This document shows, piece by piece, positions 1-8,405 of a stretch of 64,000 bases of DNA. The position numbers were made by a program, and so were the translations under genes. Under the pieces are notes generated by a model. The model did no database searches and was not told the DNA's origin. It worked only from the letters and a program-made list of their open reading frames with translations. This DNA comes from Gracilimonas sp040117685 (lineage in GTDB: Bacteria; Bacteroidota; Rhodothermia; Balneolales; Balneolaceae), in NCBI RefSeq assembly GCF_040117685.2, contig NZ_JBEDYP020000013.1:1-64000 (forward strand), read 5' to 3'. Position 1 is the first letter of the stretch. Every line of letters begins with the position of its first letter.

Positions 1-119
1 ATGTTATGTAACTTACTTCGTTCAGTTATGCAGCCACCGATATTAACCACTGGTGCAGCTTTGAACATCTAGGTTTTCGCATTTATCGTGAAACGCTTTC
101 GCGTTTTTCGTGCGCCGCT
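1..119. other. Non-coding left edge with small hairpin, beyond a gene break
   Basis: No gene is recognisable here. The metallophosphoesterase reading frame coming from the right meets a stop at 120-122, just where the family normally continues into its GNHD metal motif, and these bases do not restore it in any frame I could follow. A short hairpin, AAACGC-TTTC-GCGTTT, lies at 91-106, and GTTATG occurs twice in the first 30 bases. The stretch may be the far side of a rearrangement junction or low-quality sequence at a contig edge. Confidence 0.4.
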
Positions 120-448
120 TCACCCAACAGTGATAGTAAGGCCATTCAGCTGTTTAGTAATACTTCGATACAGCCTAATGGACTCCTCATAAGTCTCAAG
201 TTCCGTGTACAAACCGTCGAACACCATATCCCCGCCCATTAAAACCAAATCAGGCGATGGATCAAGCGCATTAATGGATTCGATACATTTTTTATATCCC
301 TCATGTCCTTGTCTTCTTGAAGTAACATGCTGGTCGGTCAGGTGTACAATTCGAAAGCTTTCTTCATCAGAATGTGTTCCGTTGAACAAAGTGCCCATTC
401 CCAGGGCACCAAGTCCTACGTTTTTAAGAAAGATCTGCGTGTAGTCAT
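120..448 (-). pseudogene. Metallophosphoesterase remnant, frameshifted twin-arginine signal and truncated 3' end
   Basis: The intact part encodes the start of a calcineurin-like metallophosphoesterase: HLTDQH (the first metal-binding D-x-H) and LMGGDM (the GGD metal motif). It ends after ITVG, where GNHD would be expected, so more than half of the domain is missing. An ATG at 448-446 opens MTTRRSFLK, a twin-arginine export signal, but that frame stops after nine residues. Adding one A to the five-base A run at 421-425 would join it to LKNVGLGALGMG and the rest of the protein. The ATG overlaps the stop of the upstream hydrolase tail (TAATG), so this was the last gene of that operon. The seen sequence cannot make a functional enzyme. 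Whether the cause is decay or sequencing error is open. Confidence 0.75.
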
Positions 449-735
449 TATTTAATCAGCGTCATTTTTCTTGTCAGGGAAACATCACCCATATTGAGCT
501 GATAAATGTAGATGCCCGATGACAATTCCGAGGCATCAAAGTTTGACTGTATGCTCTCCGGCCGTCATATTTCGGCTGACCAACTCGGTCACCTGCCTGC
601 CCAGCATATCATATACTTTTAGCGAAGTAAAACCGCTGTTCGGCAAATCGAAAGAAATTCTGGTTGTCGGGTTAAACGGGTTCGGATAGTTTTGAGACAG
701 GGAAATTTGCTCCGGGGTCTCCTGCCTTTTCCTCG
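448..735 (-). pseudogene. Detached type IX secretion sorting tail of the GHL10 protein, two frame breaks
   Basis: Reading on from the hydrolase in a shifted frame gives ETPEQISLSQNYPNPFNPTT, then LKVYDMLGRQVTELV and GEHTVKL followed by a stop at 536-538. A second shift gives FDASELSSGIYIYQL and the terminal RKMTLIK with stop TAA at 450-448. This is a complete T9SS type A C-terminal domain split by two single-base changes. The first is one base too many somewhere in 712-730, in a G2 or C4 run. The second is one base too many near 541-546. The other sorting tails in this window (ends at 2507 and 51661) align with it end to end, which supports the reconstruction. Confidence 0.8.
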
Positions 736-2447
736 TTCGAAACCACTATTCCGCCTTCGGCAGCTTCGGTTGGCTCACTTTCTACGTTGTTTCTGCTAAC
801 AGCAGTAACAAAATACCAATGACTTTCTTCGGAAGGAGGAGTAACATCGGTATATGACGTCTCACCGGTTACCGCAATCAGGTTATATGGACTTTCCATC
901 TCCTCCATGCTATTTGGTGAAGAACCCGTATCCACCCTATACACCGCATATTTGATCAGCGTATCAACATGTCCGGCAGCGGATGCCTTTGCAACCATGT
1001 CTACCTCCGGCTTATCCCAACTCAATTCAAATACATATTCCTTTTCGGAATCCCTGTTTACAACTAAGTTCTGAGGGGTATTCGGGGCAGTCGTATCTTT
1101 CCAGGCCATAGTAGGCTGAAGCGCTGCATGCTTGTAATAATTGTTTTTGAGTGAATCCGCAAAGCCCTTAGATGAGTAAGTAGAAATATTACTCGACCTG
1201 AAAAACACACTACCGCTTATGTTCTCATTATTTCTGTTATGTCGAATTTGACTGGGAATTTCGTCGGCATCAAATAGGGTATTGGAATAGGTACTGCTGC
1301 TTGAACGATAGAGTCCGTGTCCCGGATAGGTATGACGGTCATTGGCCGCTGCTTGATCTGCCCACCAGTCGGCAAGCTTACCATAATCCTGTGCCGTTCC
1401 GAATCGGGTAAATGCCCAATATAATTGAGGGGTTATATAATCAATGGTTCGTTGTTCAAGCCAGGCTATTCCATCACCGTAAATAACGCTATAGGCATCC
1501 ATACCACTCGTGCCTTGCGGGGTACCGCTTTTCCAAATTCCAAAGGGACTGATACCAAATTTCACCCAGGGTTTTACCACCTGAATACTATCGTGAAGCA
1601 TTTCCACAAAAAGGTCGATGTTGTTTCTTCGCCAGTCGTCTTTATTATCAAAACCTCGTGGATATTGCTCGAAAGTAGCATCATCAAGGGTGTCATTATC
1701 ATTGCTTGCCATGTGGTTGGGTGGATAGGGATAGAAATAATCATCAAAGTGGATTCCATCTACATCGTATCGGTTTACTACATCCATCACCACCTTTACA
1801 TTGTATTCCATCACTTCCGGAAGTCCGGGATTCATAATGGCAATCTTGTCATTCATCACAAACAGCCATTCCGGATTCTTATTGGCTACGTGCATGGAAT
1901 CCCGTGCTGAAGTTCCGGGTAGTTTATTTTTAGAATCCGCATCATAGTATCTGCCGAAAATAGGTTTCAGGCTTTCATCAATGCTTTCATCGTTGAACAT
2001 CTTTTGTGAAAAATCATCGGGAATCGTTCGCATTGCACGGTAAGGGTTCAGCCATGCATGAAGTTCCATTCCTCTTTTATGCGCTTCTTCAATTACAAAT
2101 TCTAAAGGATCCCAATATGGATCCGGAGCAACGCCTTCTTCTCCTGTCAGATATTTTGACCAGGGTTCAATTTCAGAATCATACAAAGCATCACCCTCCG
2201 TTCTTATCTGAAAATACAGGGTATTAATTCCGGCTTTTTTTAGGGCATCCAAACGGTCGATTAAACTTTGTTTTTGAAAACGAACGGGTACATTTCCAGA
2301 GGCGGGCCAATCCAGGTTAATAACCGTTGCCATCCATGTGGCTCTGAATTCTTTTTTAGGGGGCTCATTTTGTTGAGCGAATGTGCTGCCGGCAAGTAAA
2401 CTTACCATTAGCAGTAGAATTGATTTCTTAATCGACATAATATTCAT
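672..2447 (-). CDS. GHL10-type glycosyl-hydrolase-like secreted protein, frameshifted before its T9SS tail
   Basis: The 591-residue frame has a signal peptide (MSIKKSILLLMVSLLAGSTFAQ), then the GHL10 (DUF187) family 10 glycosyl-hydrolase-like TIM barrel from about residue 33: FRATWMATVINLDWP, HAWLNPYRAM and DGIHFDDYFYPYP are family hallmarks. A fibronectin type III-like domain follows at about 455-565. These proteins are thought to act on glycan or peptidoglycan-like substrates outside the cell, but the substrate here is unknown. The frame stops at 672 after SKLSEPV. The +1 frame continues straight into a type IX sorting tail (see 448-735), so the natural protein is probably about 670 residues. 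ATG codons at 2447 and 2438 are both possible starts. Confidence 0.8.
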   Translation of the reverse strand: MNIMSIKKSILLLMVSLLAGSTFAQQNEPPKKEFRATWMATVINLDWPASGNVPVRFQKQSLIDRLDALKKAGINTLYFQIRTEGDALYDSEIEPWSKYLTGEEGVAPDPYWDPLEFVIEEAHKRGMELHAWLNPYRAMRTIPDDFSQKMFNDESIDESLKPIFGRYYDADSKNKLPGTSARDSMHVANKNPEWLFVMNDKIAIMNPGLPEVMEYNVKVVMDVVNRYDVDGIHFDDYFYPYPPNHMASNDNDTLDDATFEQYPRGFDNKDDWRRNNIDLFVEMLHDSIQVVKPWVKFGISPFGIWKSGTPQGTSGMDAYSVIYGDGIAWLEQRTIDYITPQLYWAFTRFGTAQDYGKLADWWADQAAANDRHTYPGHGLYRSSSSTYSNTLFDADEIPSQIRHNRNNENISGSVFFRSSNISTYSSKGFADSLKNNYYKHAALQPTMAWKDTTAPNTPQNLVVNRDSEKEYVFELSWDKPEVDMVAKASAAGHVDTLIKYAVYRVDTGSSPNSMEEMESPYNLIAVTGETSYTDVTPPSEESHWYFVTAVSRNNVESEPTEAAEGGIVVSNEEKAGDPGANFPVSKLSEPV

Positions 2448-2465
2448 TTTTCATAGGTGTAAAAA

Positions 2466-2490
2466 AAAAGGCAGCACAAGGCTGCCTTTT
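2466..2490 (-). terminator. Rho-independent terminator after the T9SS propeller gene
   Basis: A perfect hairpin GGCAGC-ACAAG-GCTGCC is flanked by an A run on one side and TTTT on the other. On the minus strand the stem is followed by nine T residues, so it should stop transcription leaving the gene at 2507-3889. It lies just before the GHL10 gene and would partly separate that gene and the phosphoesterase from the upstream cluster. Confidence 0.8.
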
Positions 2491-2506
2491 ATCGGCGAAT
2501 TGCCTG

Positions 2507-3889
2507 TTACTTAATCAGCGTCATTTTGTTCGTTAGACGAACGCCATTTGCCTGTAGCGAGTAAATGTAAACGCCTGAAGACAGGTTTGAAGCATCAAAA
2601 GAAACTACATGCTCACCTGCACTCATTCGTGCATTAACAAGTGTTGCCACTTCACGACCGGTCATGTCATATACTTTCAGAGTCACAGGTCCGGCCTGGT
2701 TGATTGTATACTCGATGTTAGTCGTTGGGTTAAACGGATTCGGATAGTTTTGCTCTAAGCTAAAGCCTTCCGGAATCTCGTTTTTATTCTCATCTTCGTT
2801 AGAAGTGTAAACCTGCTCAGTCGTAAACTTCTGAACATCAAACTCAGTTGATAGTCCATTAAAAACACCTACGAATGCAGTTTGACCATCAGCTGAGAAG
2901 TCAAGACCTCTGGGGCGAGACTCATCATAACCAGCAGAAATATCAGCTCCCGCAGCCCACTGAATACTATCCATTCGTGTTTCATCGGAACCTAATGTAG
3001 CATAGTCAAAGGCATACCATGTTTGTGGTTGAATACCTTCAGCCGGCACATCATTCAATGAACCAGAACCGATCCACAGATGGTAGGTTTGAGGGTGAAG
3101 ATCAAAGCTTTCCACTTTATAGCCTCTTAGTACAGTATCAGGAACAGTAGGGAAACTACTGAACTCATCCTCACGGCTGTATTCCAGAACACCGGGTCCA
3201 GTATAACCGGCCCACCAAATGGTATTTCCATCGGGAGATACCTGAAAGTCTCTTGAGAACCCTGATGTTAACGTAACCAGTTCTTCAGGATTTTCTAAGT
3301 TTGAATCGTACTTATAGATAGGTGCATCTGTTGCCGCAACATTAGAGACATAAATGTTACCATCTCTGTCTGCTGAAGCTTCAGTCAATGAAGAACCGTT
3401 GACTACTACTTTTGCCACTGCTTTTACAGATTCATGACTAATTTTTATCAAGCGGTCAAATGACGAAATAATAATATCACCATTATAATCTGCTTCGATA
3501 CCACGACCAGACATTGCTTCATAAGATTCTCCATTCCATCTTCTATACAGCGTATCTGCAGGAGTAGATTCATCTTCATATTCAATGTCAATTAGTGGCG
3601 AGAAGTCAGCTGGTGTACCATCCTGATTATAGACATAAATAGCACCTGTGCTAATTGTATCAGGTACCCCGTCATCGCCTAAATCTCGCTGAGTAATTAA
3701 GTCTTCAGTAACCCAGTAATAAGACTGAATCCAAACTCTTCCCTGCCCATCAACGGCTACACCGTGATTTTCAAAGAATGAGTCTCCATCCGTTGCTTTA
3801 AAAGTTGTGTCTTGCGTCCACTGAGCGCTGGCCATCATAGGAATCAGCACCAAGCTAAGCAAGGCGATTATTTTATTCGTTTTCATCAT
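2507..3889 (-). CDS. Secreted beta-propeller-like protein with T9SS sorting tail
   Basis: The 460-residue protein starts with a signal peptide (KIIALLSLVLIPMMASAQ). The middle has repeated short blades such as VAVDGQGRVWIQ, ADRDGNIYVSN and VSPDGNTIWWAG, as in NHL/SMP-30-like or two-component-sensor-type propellers. Residues from about 380 form a type A sorting tail: NYPNPFNPTT, VYDMTGREVATLV, SSGVYIY and the end KMTLIK. It should be exported by Sec, moved across the outer membrane by the type IX system and anchored or released there. No catalytic motif is visible, so the function (binding, sensing or adhesion) is unknown. It is followed by a terminator and lies downstream of a PorV-like gene, which suits a T9SS cargo. 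Confidence 0.8.
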   Translation of the reverse strand: MMKTNKIIALLSLVLIPMMASAQWTQDTTFKATDGDSFFENHGVAVDGQGRVWIQSYYWVTEDLITQRDLGDDGVPDTISTGAIYVYNQDGTPADFSPLIDIEYEDESTPADTLYRRWNGESYEAMSGRGIEADYNGDIIISSFDRLIKISHESVKAVAKVVVNGSSLTEASADRDGNIYVSNVAATDAPIYKYDSNLENPEELVTLTSGFSRDFQVSPDGNTIWWAGYTGPGVLEYSREDEFSSFPTVPDTVLRGYKVESFDLHPQTYHLWIGSGSLNDVPAEGIQPQTWYAFDYATLGSDETRMDSIQWAAGADISAGYDESRPRGLDFSADGQTAFVGVFNGLSTEFDVQKFTTEQVYTSNEDENKNEIPEGFSLEQNYPNPFNPTTNIEYTINQAGPVTLKVYDMTGREVATLVNARMSAGEHVVSFDASNLSSGVYIYSLQANGVRLTNKMTLIK

Positions 3890-3953
3890 ATATCTCCTTT
3901 GTATCTGTTTATCGATAGGTTTTATTGGATTATTATTGGTGTTGTGGTTTCAG

Positions 3954-5243
3954 TTAAAATCCGAAAATTCCGGCTCTTCTGCGGTCGTAAGTATTCAGGA
4001 AGTTAATGCTGTTTTCTTCTCCGCGAACCGTAACAATGGCAAACTCATCATCCCTCCAGGTAATACTGGTAGTACCGGGTTTTAGCATGCCCTCATAAAA
4101 TGCTTCATGGCGACCATCCGGATAAACTCTGACCATACTTGGCTTGGAAACATCATCAATTTCTCTTCCTGTTGTAATTAACAATTCTCCGTTCGAAGCG
4201 AATATCATATCCGAAACGGTGCCTCCGTAATACTGTCCGAAATCAAAATAGAGGCCTCCTTGTGTCAGGTTTCCACCTCCATCAATAGTAAATTTCCATA
4301 CTTTTTGTCCGCCATCAATTTCACCACCTACAAATAGCTCATTATTGTCGCTGAAAAAAGCTACTGAAGAGAGGGGGCCTGCAAATGGGGTTTTAGATTC
4401 ATTTTTGTTAGCCGTATTGAATCTGTGAATCTGATCACTGTCTGCTCCTACCGCCCAGAGATATCCGTTATTGTCAAAAACAAAATCACGGATTTTCAGG
4501 TTACCGGATGAAGAGGCCACCCACACATCTTCCTGTAAATCATTCCCAAACTCCTTTGTAAAAATAGCACGCAGGTTTTGCTGAGCCATAAATAAATCCC
4601 CATTCGGCCCCACCTCCATGGTTGAGTAAGCGGTAAAACGCATGGTGCTGTCGCTCGGATATGGATTGTCATTGTCATCCAACTCACCCGGATATCTGGT
4701 CATGTCGGTAGTGATGGTACCATCGGGAGCAATTCTTGTATACCGAACAACTCCGTTTGTATTAATAATCGTATAAATATTGTTTTGCGCATCAACGGCT
4801 ACAGGAGAAGTTGGGGTGTTGCTGTCATCAACTCCGGGGTAGAATCCAAAGGGCTGGATCAGGTCATATTGGTAGGAATCACTGAAAAACTCGGCACCAC
4901 GAACCCCTACTCTTACATCCAGGTTATCTCCCCAGATAGTACCGGGACGTACCACCAACCGTGTTTCGGTAGCACTTTTAACCACGCCTGCCGAACCGCC
5001 AAAGTTCACAATTACACTATCGGGATGTGAGGCAAAATTCTCTCCTATTACTATCACCGAATCCACACCGGCAAGGTATCCGTCCTCAGGAGTGATGTTG
5101 GTAACTACAGGATTTGGCCTTGATGGTTCATAACCCGGGTCATACACACTGTTACCTTCTTTACAGGAGATCAATCCGGTAGCTAAAACGGCCACTAAAA
5201 CGAGATGATTTATTTTTCTGAACTTCATACTTACTGATGTCAT
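3954..5243 (-). CDS. IPT/TIG-domain lipoprotein with propeller-like repeats
   Basis: A lipoprotein signal ends at the lipobox LISC (Cys about residue 27), so the protein is probably lipid-anchored in an outer membrane. An IPT/TIG immunoglobulin-like domain follows (PVVTNITPEDGYLAGVDSV, VIGENF, VNFGG; about 45-125). The rest carries NHL-like blades (VAVDAQNNIYTI, MEVGPNGDLFMA, FDNNGYLWAVG, IFASNGELLIT). IPT domains are common in surface glycan-binding proteins of Bacteroidota, but I cannot assign a ligand. Its ATG at 5243 touches the stop of the preceding gene (TAAATG), so the two are translationally coupled. Met6 at 5228 would give a more typical lipoprotein start. Confidence 0.78.
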   Translation of the reverse strand: MTSVSMKFRKINHLVLVAVLATGLISCKEGNSVYDPGYEPSRPNPVVTNITPEDGYLAGVDSVIVIGENFASHPDSVIVNFGGSAGVVKSATETRLVVRPGTIWGDNLDVRVGVRGAEFFSDSYQYDLIQPFGFYPGVDDSNTPTSPVAVDAQNNIYTIINTNGVVRYTRIAPDGTITTDMTRYPGELDDNDNPYPSDSTMRFTAYSTMEVGPNGDLFMAQQNLRAIFTKEFGNDLQEDVWVASSSGNLKIRDFVFDNNGYLWAVGADSDQIHRFNTANKNESKTPFAGPLSSVAFFSDNNELFVGGEIDGGQKVWKFTIDGGGNLTQGGLYFDFGQYYGGTVSDMIFASNGELLITTGREIDDVSKPSMVRVYPDGRHEAFYEGMLKPGTTSITWRDDEFAIVTVRGEENSINFLNTYDRRRAGIFGF

Positions 5244-6248
5244 TTAAAATCCTATTTGAGCACTAAATCTGTTTACCTCTCCAAAAACGCCGAACTGAGT
5301 ATAAGCGTAATCAACACTCAGCACTAAAGGACCGATAGGTTGTTTGATACCGGCACCAAAAGATAGTTTCTCTTCATCTTTCGGAAATCCATATCCTCCG
5401 CGAAGTACAAAACGATCAATGAAGGTATATTCAAGTCCAAACAGGAGTTGTTCGTCGTAGTCTCTCGGGCGATTTGCATCAATACTTACCAACAGTGAAT
5501 GAACATCCGGATTCAGGTCTGTTAAATCCAGCACATCCATTGAAACCCCGATCTTGAATGTGAGCGGGAGCTCGGCTCCTTCATCATCATAATCTACTTC
5601 AGGCGAGAAATTCCTGAGGGCCATTCCAAAATTCAGACTTCTGAACCCTGTTTTATACAACACTCCAAAATCCAGAACCCCGGTTCCGGCAGAAAATGAT
5701 TGCATCTCATAGTTCCCTGCCCCGTCGGTACTGATGGCAGCACTTCCTAAATTCTGATTACTATACCTGAAGTTAGCCCCTACCGAAAACTGATCTGTAA
5801 TCGCATTAGCATACGACAAACCTACCGCAAAAGCGGTTGGGTTAATGGTTCCAAGATCAACATAACCTTGCTCGTTGTCTGCCCGGGCTGTGGAAAGGAT
5901 GTCCCCGTAATCGACGGAAATCGCATTCACCCCTATCACACCAAATTTACCATCGGCCGGCTGATAAACAAGCGTTGCTGAATTATGATTGATATCTGCA
6001 ATCCATTGAACGGCTCCTACACTTGCGGTATACGTGCCATTTATGTAGGCCATGGTTGAAGGATTATATAAGGCAGAATAGGCTCCCATCTCTACAGATG
6101 TAACTGCACCGGATAATGCAGATGCTCTGGCAGAGGGCGACACGCTTAAAAATTTCATACTTGTTTGCGCTCTTTTCTTTTGCCCATATATGTCTGTGGT
6201 ACAAAGAAGCGCTAAAATACAGAGGAATATTGCTTTGGTTAATCTCAC
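5244..6248 (-). CDS. PorV/PorQ-family outer-membrane protein
   Basis: This 334-residue protein has a signal peptide followed by MKFLSVSPSARASALSGAV, the N-terminal signature of the PorV/PorQ family (UPF0164-like, FadL-type barrels). It ends in an amphipathic strand, VNRFSAQIGF, with an aromatic C-terminus as expected for an outer-membrane barrel. In T9SS, PorV shuttles cargo between translocon and attachment complex, but the family also has many uncharacterised members, so a direct T9SS role is inference. The context (T9SS-tailed proteins on both sides and a TonB receptor upstream) suggests it belongs to the same export or uptake unit. The upstream gene ends 8 bp before it. Confidence 0.75.
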   Translation of the reverse strand: MRLTKAIFLCILALLCTTDIYGQKKRAQTSMKFLSVSPSARASALSGAVTSVEMGAYSALYNPSTMAYINGTYTASVGAVQWIADINHNSATLVYQPADGKFGVIGVNAISVDYGDILSTARADNEQGYVDLGTINPTAFAVGLSYANAITDQFSVGANFRYSNQNLGSAAISTDGAGNYEMQSFSAGTGVLDFGVLYKTGFRSLNFGMALRNFSPEVDYDDEGAELPLTFKIGVSMDVLDLTDLNPDVHSLLVSIDANRPRDYDEQLLFGLEYTFIDRFVLRGGYGFPKDEEKLSFGAGIKQPIGPLVLSVDYAYTQFGVFGEVNRFSAQIGF

Positions 6249-6256
6249 TTTTACAC

Positions 6257-8374
6257 CTATAGTATGATTACAATTTTTCTTGTAGCTACGCTGCCAAACT
6301 CATCATCATTGGGGTCTTCATTGATAATTCTGGCTATATAAATGCCACTGGCTACTCTTTGACGGAAATCGGTTTTAACATCCCAATAGATGTCGCCGCT
6401 GCCATTGGTATTTGTCAAAGTTTTTATTTTTTCCCCCAGCTCGGTGTAGATTTCAATGGTGCAAACACTCGGTACCTCGAAAAAGGCCACCCGGTCTTCA
6501 CTGGCTACACTTCCAAATTTCAATTCTACAGGGGAATTGGCCCGGTACGGATTAGGAACCACCCTAATATCTGCCATGGCCTCTCCTGCCGGACGAAGCA
6601 GACGAGCCGGATCATAACTTTGCATGTAATAACGGTTACTGATCAGCTGTGTATTTGTAGGCGTTTGGCCGGTACCATCATTATTAACATTTCCCACGCT
6701 TACTATGTAGTAATAGTAATCTAAGCCACGAATAGGTGGATCCAATAAATATTCCGGTCCACGGTCAACATCCCCGTCTTTAATAAAATTCTCACTTGGG
6801 TCAGCCTCATAAAGCAGCCTGTACGTACTGTCTAACCGGCCCGAAGCACGATAAATTCTGAACCCTGAAAGGTTGGACGTATCACCGGTATATTCCCATT
6901 CCAGATCGATTCCATTACCTGCAGAAGTTACTGTAAATAAGCTTGGTGGCTCAGGTGCTTCAGGAATCGCATACCCTGATTCATAATTGGCAATGGCCCT
7001 CTCAAAAGTTTGGAATAAAGAATCTCTTCCCTGGAATACAACACGGTTCTTTTGCTCCGCATCAATGTCACCTCGCTTGAATGCAGCACCGGTTTCGTTG
7101 GCCAGCTCGCGGGAAATACCCGATGACGCTTCAGCAATTACAATCGTAACACTATCTCCGAAAGCAATGTCATAAGGACCGTATCCATAGGTGTAAGCCT
7201 GTCCACCACCTTCACCCAGCGAAGGGTCGTTGGAAGGACTCACAAAGCCATCAAATCCACTTGGTTCTACCACATATGCATGGCGGGGGGTTACCCGTCC
7301 CCTGCTCATCATGTCATACTCACCTTCCATTTTAGTCACATTGAACGCATCGTTGTTACTGTACAACGGATCATCATTATGCTCATACGACATGGTAAAT
7401 GGTTGAGCGGGATCATCGGTTGCGTCGGTTGAAGATGCATCGGCATGTAATGTCACGGTTCCCACAAAGTGGTAGGCTGCCAGCCTTCCCGTAGTATCAT
7501 CGGCTGAAAGGTACCCGCCGCTGGTATTCGGAACAAAAATCGGGGCTCCGATATTATCATAATTCGGATTGGCAAAGCTTGGGAAGTACCCGTGCCATGC
7601 AAATGAAGCTCTGAAATCCTCAGGCTCACCCGGCCGGGCCCCATCTCCCCGCTGATCGTTCATGGTGTTGATACCCCATCCGGTAGCATTACCGATGGTA
7701 AAACGGGAAGCCTTAACCGGCGCCATTCGGTTTAAAAAGTATGGGATGAAACCGGTTATATCCTGGCCCTGCATCTCAATTTCAGGATCGTCATCGGTGT
7801 TACCCGTATTTATAAAAGTATATTCGATGACATGATAGTTGTCGTGGTACTGCTGGCTGAATTGTTTAATGGTTCGCTTAACCGTTACACCAATCAGGGT
7901 GTTTGTGACCACTCTTATCTCACGATCGGCTTCCAGGTTTGGATCTATGCGGTCGTTCTGCACACTCTTGGAAAATGAATCCAATCCATCAACATTGACT
8001 GACGGAGGCTGAAACTTACTTACCGTTTCCATACTCACCGGGTAGAATTCACCAAGTCCGGTTACCCTTGGGCCAACGTGAACAACTCTGCGGTCGAAGG
8101 TTGTACCATTTTCATCCGTGTAGTCAGTAACACCTAACCAAAGGGCTTTCATCGCCTGGGCATCCTGGCCTCTGTAAATAGCCGGCCATTGCCATCCGCC
8201 TTGTTGCTCCTTAATAAAGCCTTCTTCAATTTCAGAGCCTATACTGGAATAAAAATTGTGAAAAGACCCCGCTGATAACCATCTGTTCTCTACCTGCGAA
8301 TAGGCATTAGCAGATAACCCAAAGGCTATTAGCAGCGAAGCACAGATACTCTTATACAAATTCTTTCTACTCAT
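6257..8374 (-). CDS. Large secreted protein with FN3 domain and atypical C-terminal sorting-like domain
   Basis: The 705-residue protein has a signal peptide (SICASLLIAFGLSANAYSQ). Residues about 40-460 form a domain I do not recognise, rich in aromatic and acidic residues. A fibronectin type III-like domain follows at about 480-575 (LFTVTSAGNGIDLEW, FRIYRASG, YYYIVSV). The last 100 residues (VVPNPYRANSP, CTIEIYTELGEKIKTL, ASGIYIARI, IVIIL) resemble a sorting tail but lack the classic NYPNPFNP start; this VVPNPY form is frequent in secreted proteins of this phylum group. It lies between the TonB receptor and the PorV-like gene and probably works with them. Function unknown. Confidence 0.7.
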   Translation of the reverse strand: MSRKNLYKSICASLLIAFGLSANAYSQVENRWLSAGSFHNFYSSIGSEIEEGFIKEQQGGWQWPAIYRGQDAQAMKALWLGVTDYTDENGTTFDRRVVHVGPRVTGLGEFYPVSMETVSKFQPPSVNVDGLDSFSKSVQNDRIDPNLEADREIRVVTNTLIGVTVKRTIKQFSQQYHDNYHVIEYTFINTGNTDDDPEIEMQGQDITGFIPYFLNRMAPVKASRFTIGNATGWGINTMNDQRGDGARPGEPEDFRASFAWHGYFPSFANPNYDNIGAPIFVPNTSGGYLSADDTTGRLAAYHFVGTVTLHADASSTDATDDPAQPFTMSYEHNDDPLYSNNDAFNVTKMEGEYDMMSRGRVTPRHAYVVEPSGFDGFVSPSNDPSLGEGGGQAYTYGYGPYDIAFGDSVTIVIAEASSGISRELANETGAAFKRGDIDAEQKNRVVFQGRDSLFQTFERAIANYESGYAIPEAPEPPSLFTVTSAGNGIDLEWEYTGDTSNLSGFRIYRASGRLDSTYRLLYEADPSENFIKDGDVDRGPEYLLDPPIRGLDYYYYIVSVGNVNNDGTGQTPTNTQLISNRYYMQSYDPARLLRPAGEAMADIRVVPNPYRANSPVELKFGSVASEDRVAFFEVPSVCTIEIYTELGEKIKTLTNTNGSGDIYWDVKTDFRQRVASGIYIARIINEDPNDDEFGSVATRKIVIIL

Positions 8375-8405
8375 TACGCTTGTTTTATTATTACTGCTCT
8401 GTTAT

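Noticed and set aside
1..70. Possible integron attC site or insertion-sequence end in the first 70 bases (repeated GTTATG, small inverted repeats)
   Set aside because: The core GTTRRRY/RYYYAAC boxes do not match and no integrase or transposase frame is present.
1425..1910. 161-residue plus-strand ORF inside the GHL10 gene
   Set aside because: It is a shadow frame antisense to a clearly coding gene with recognised motifs, and has no homology I recognise.
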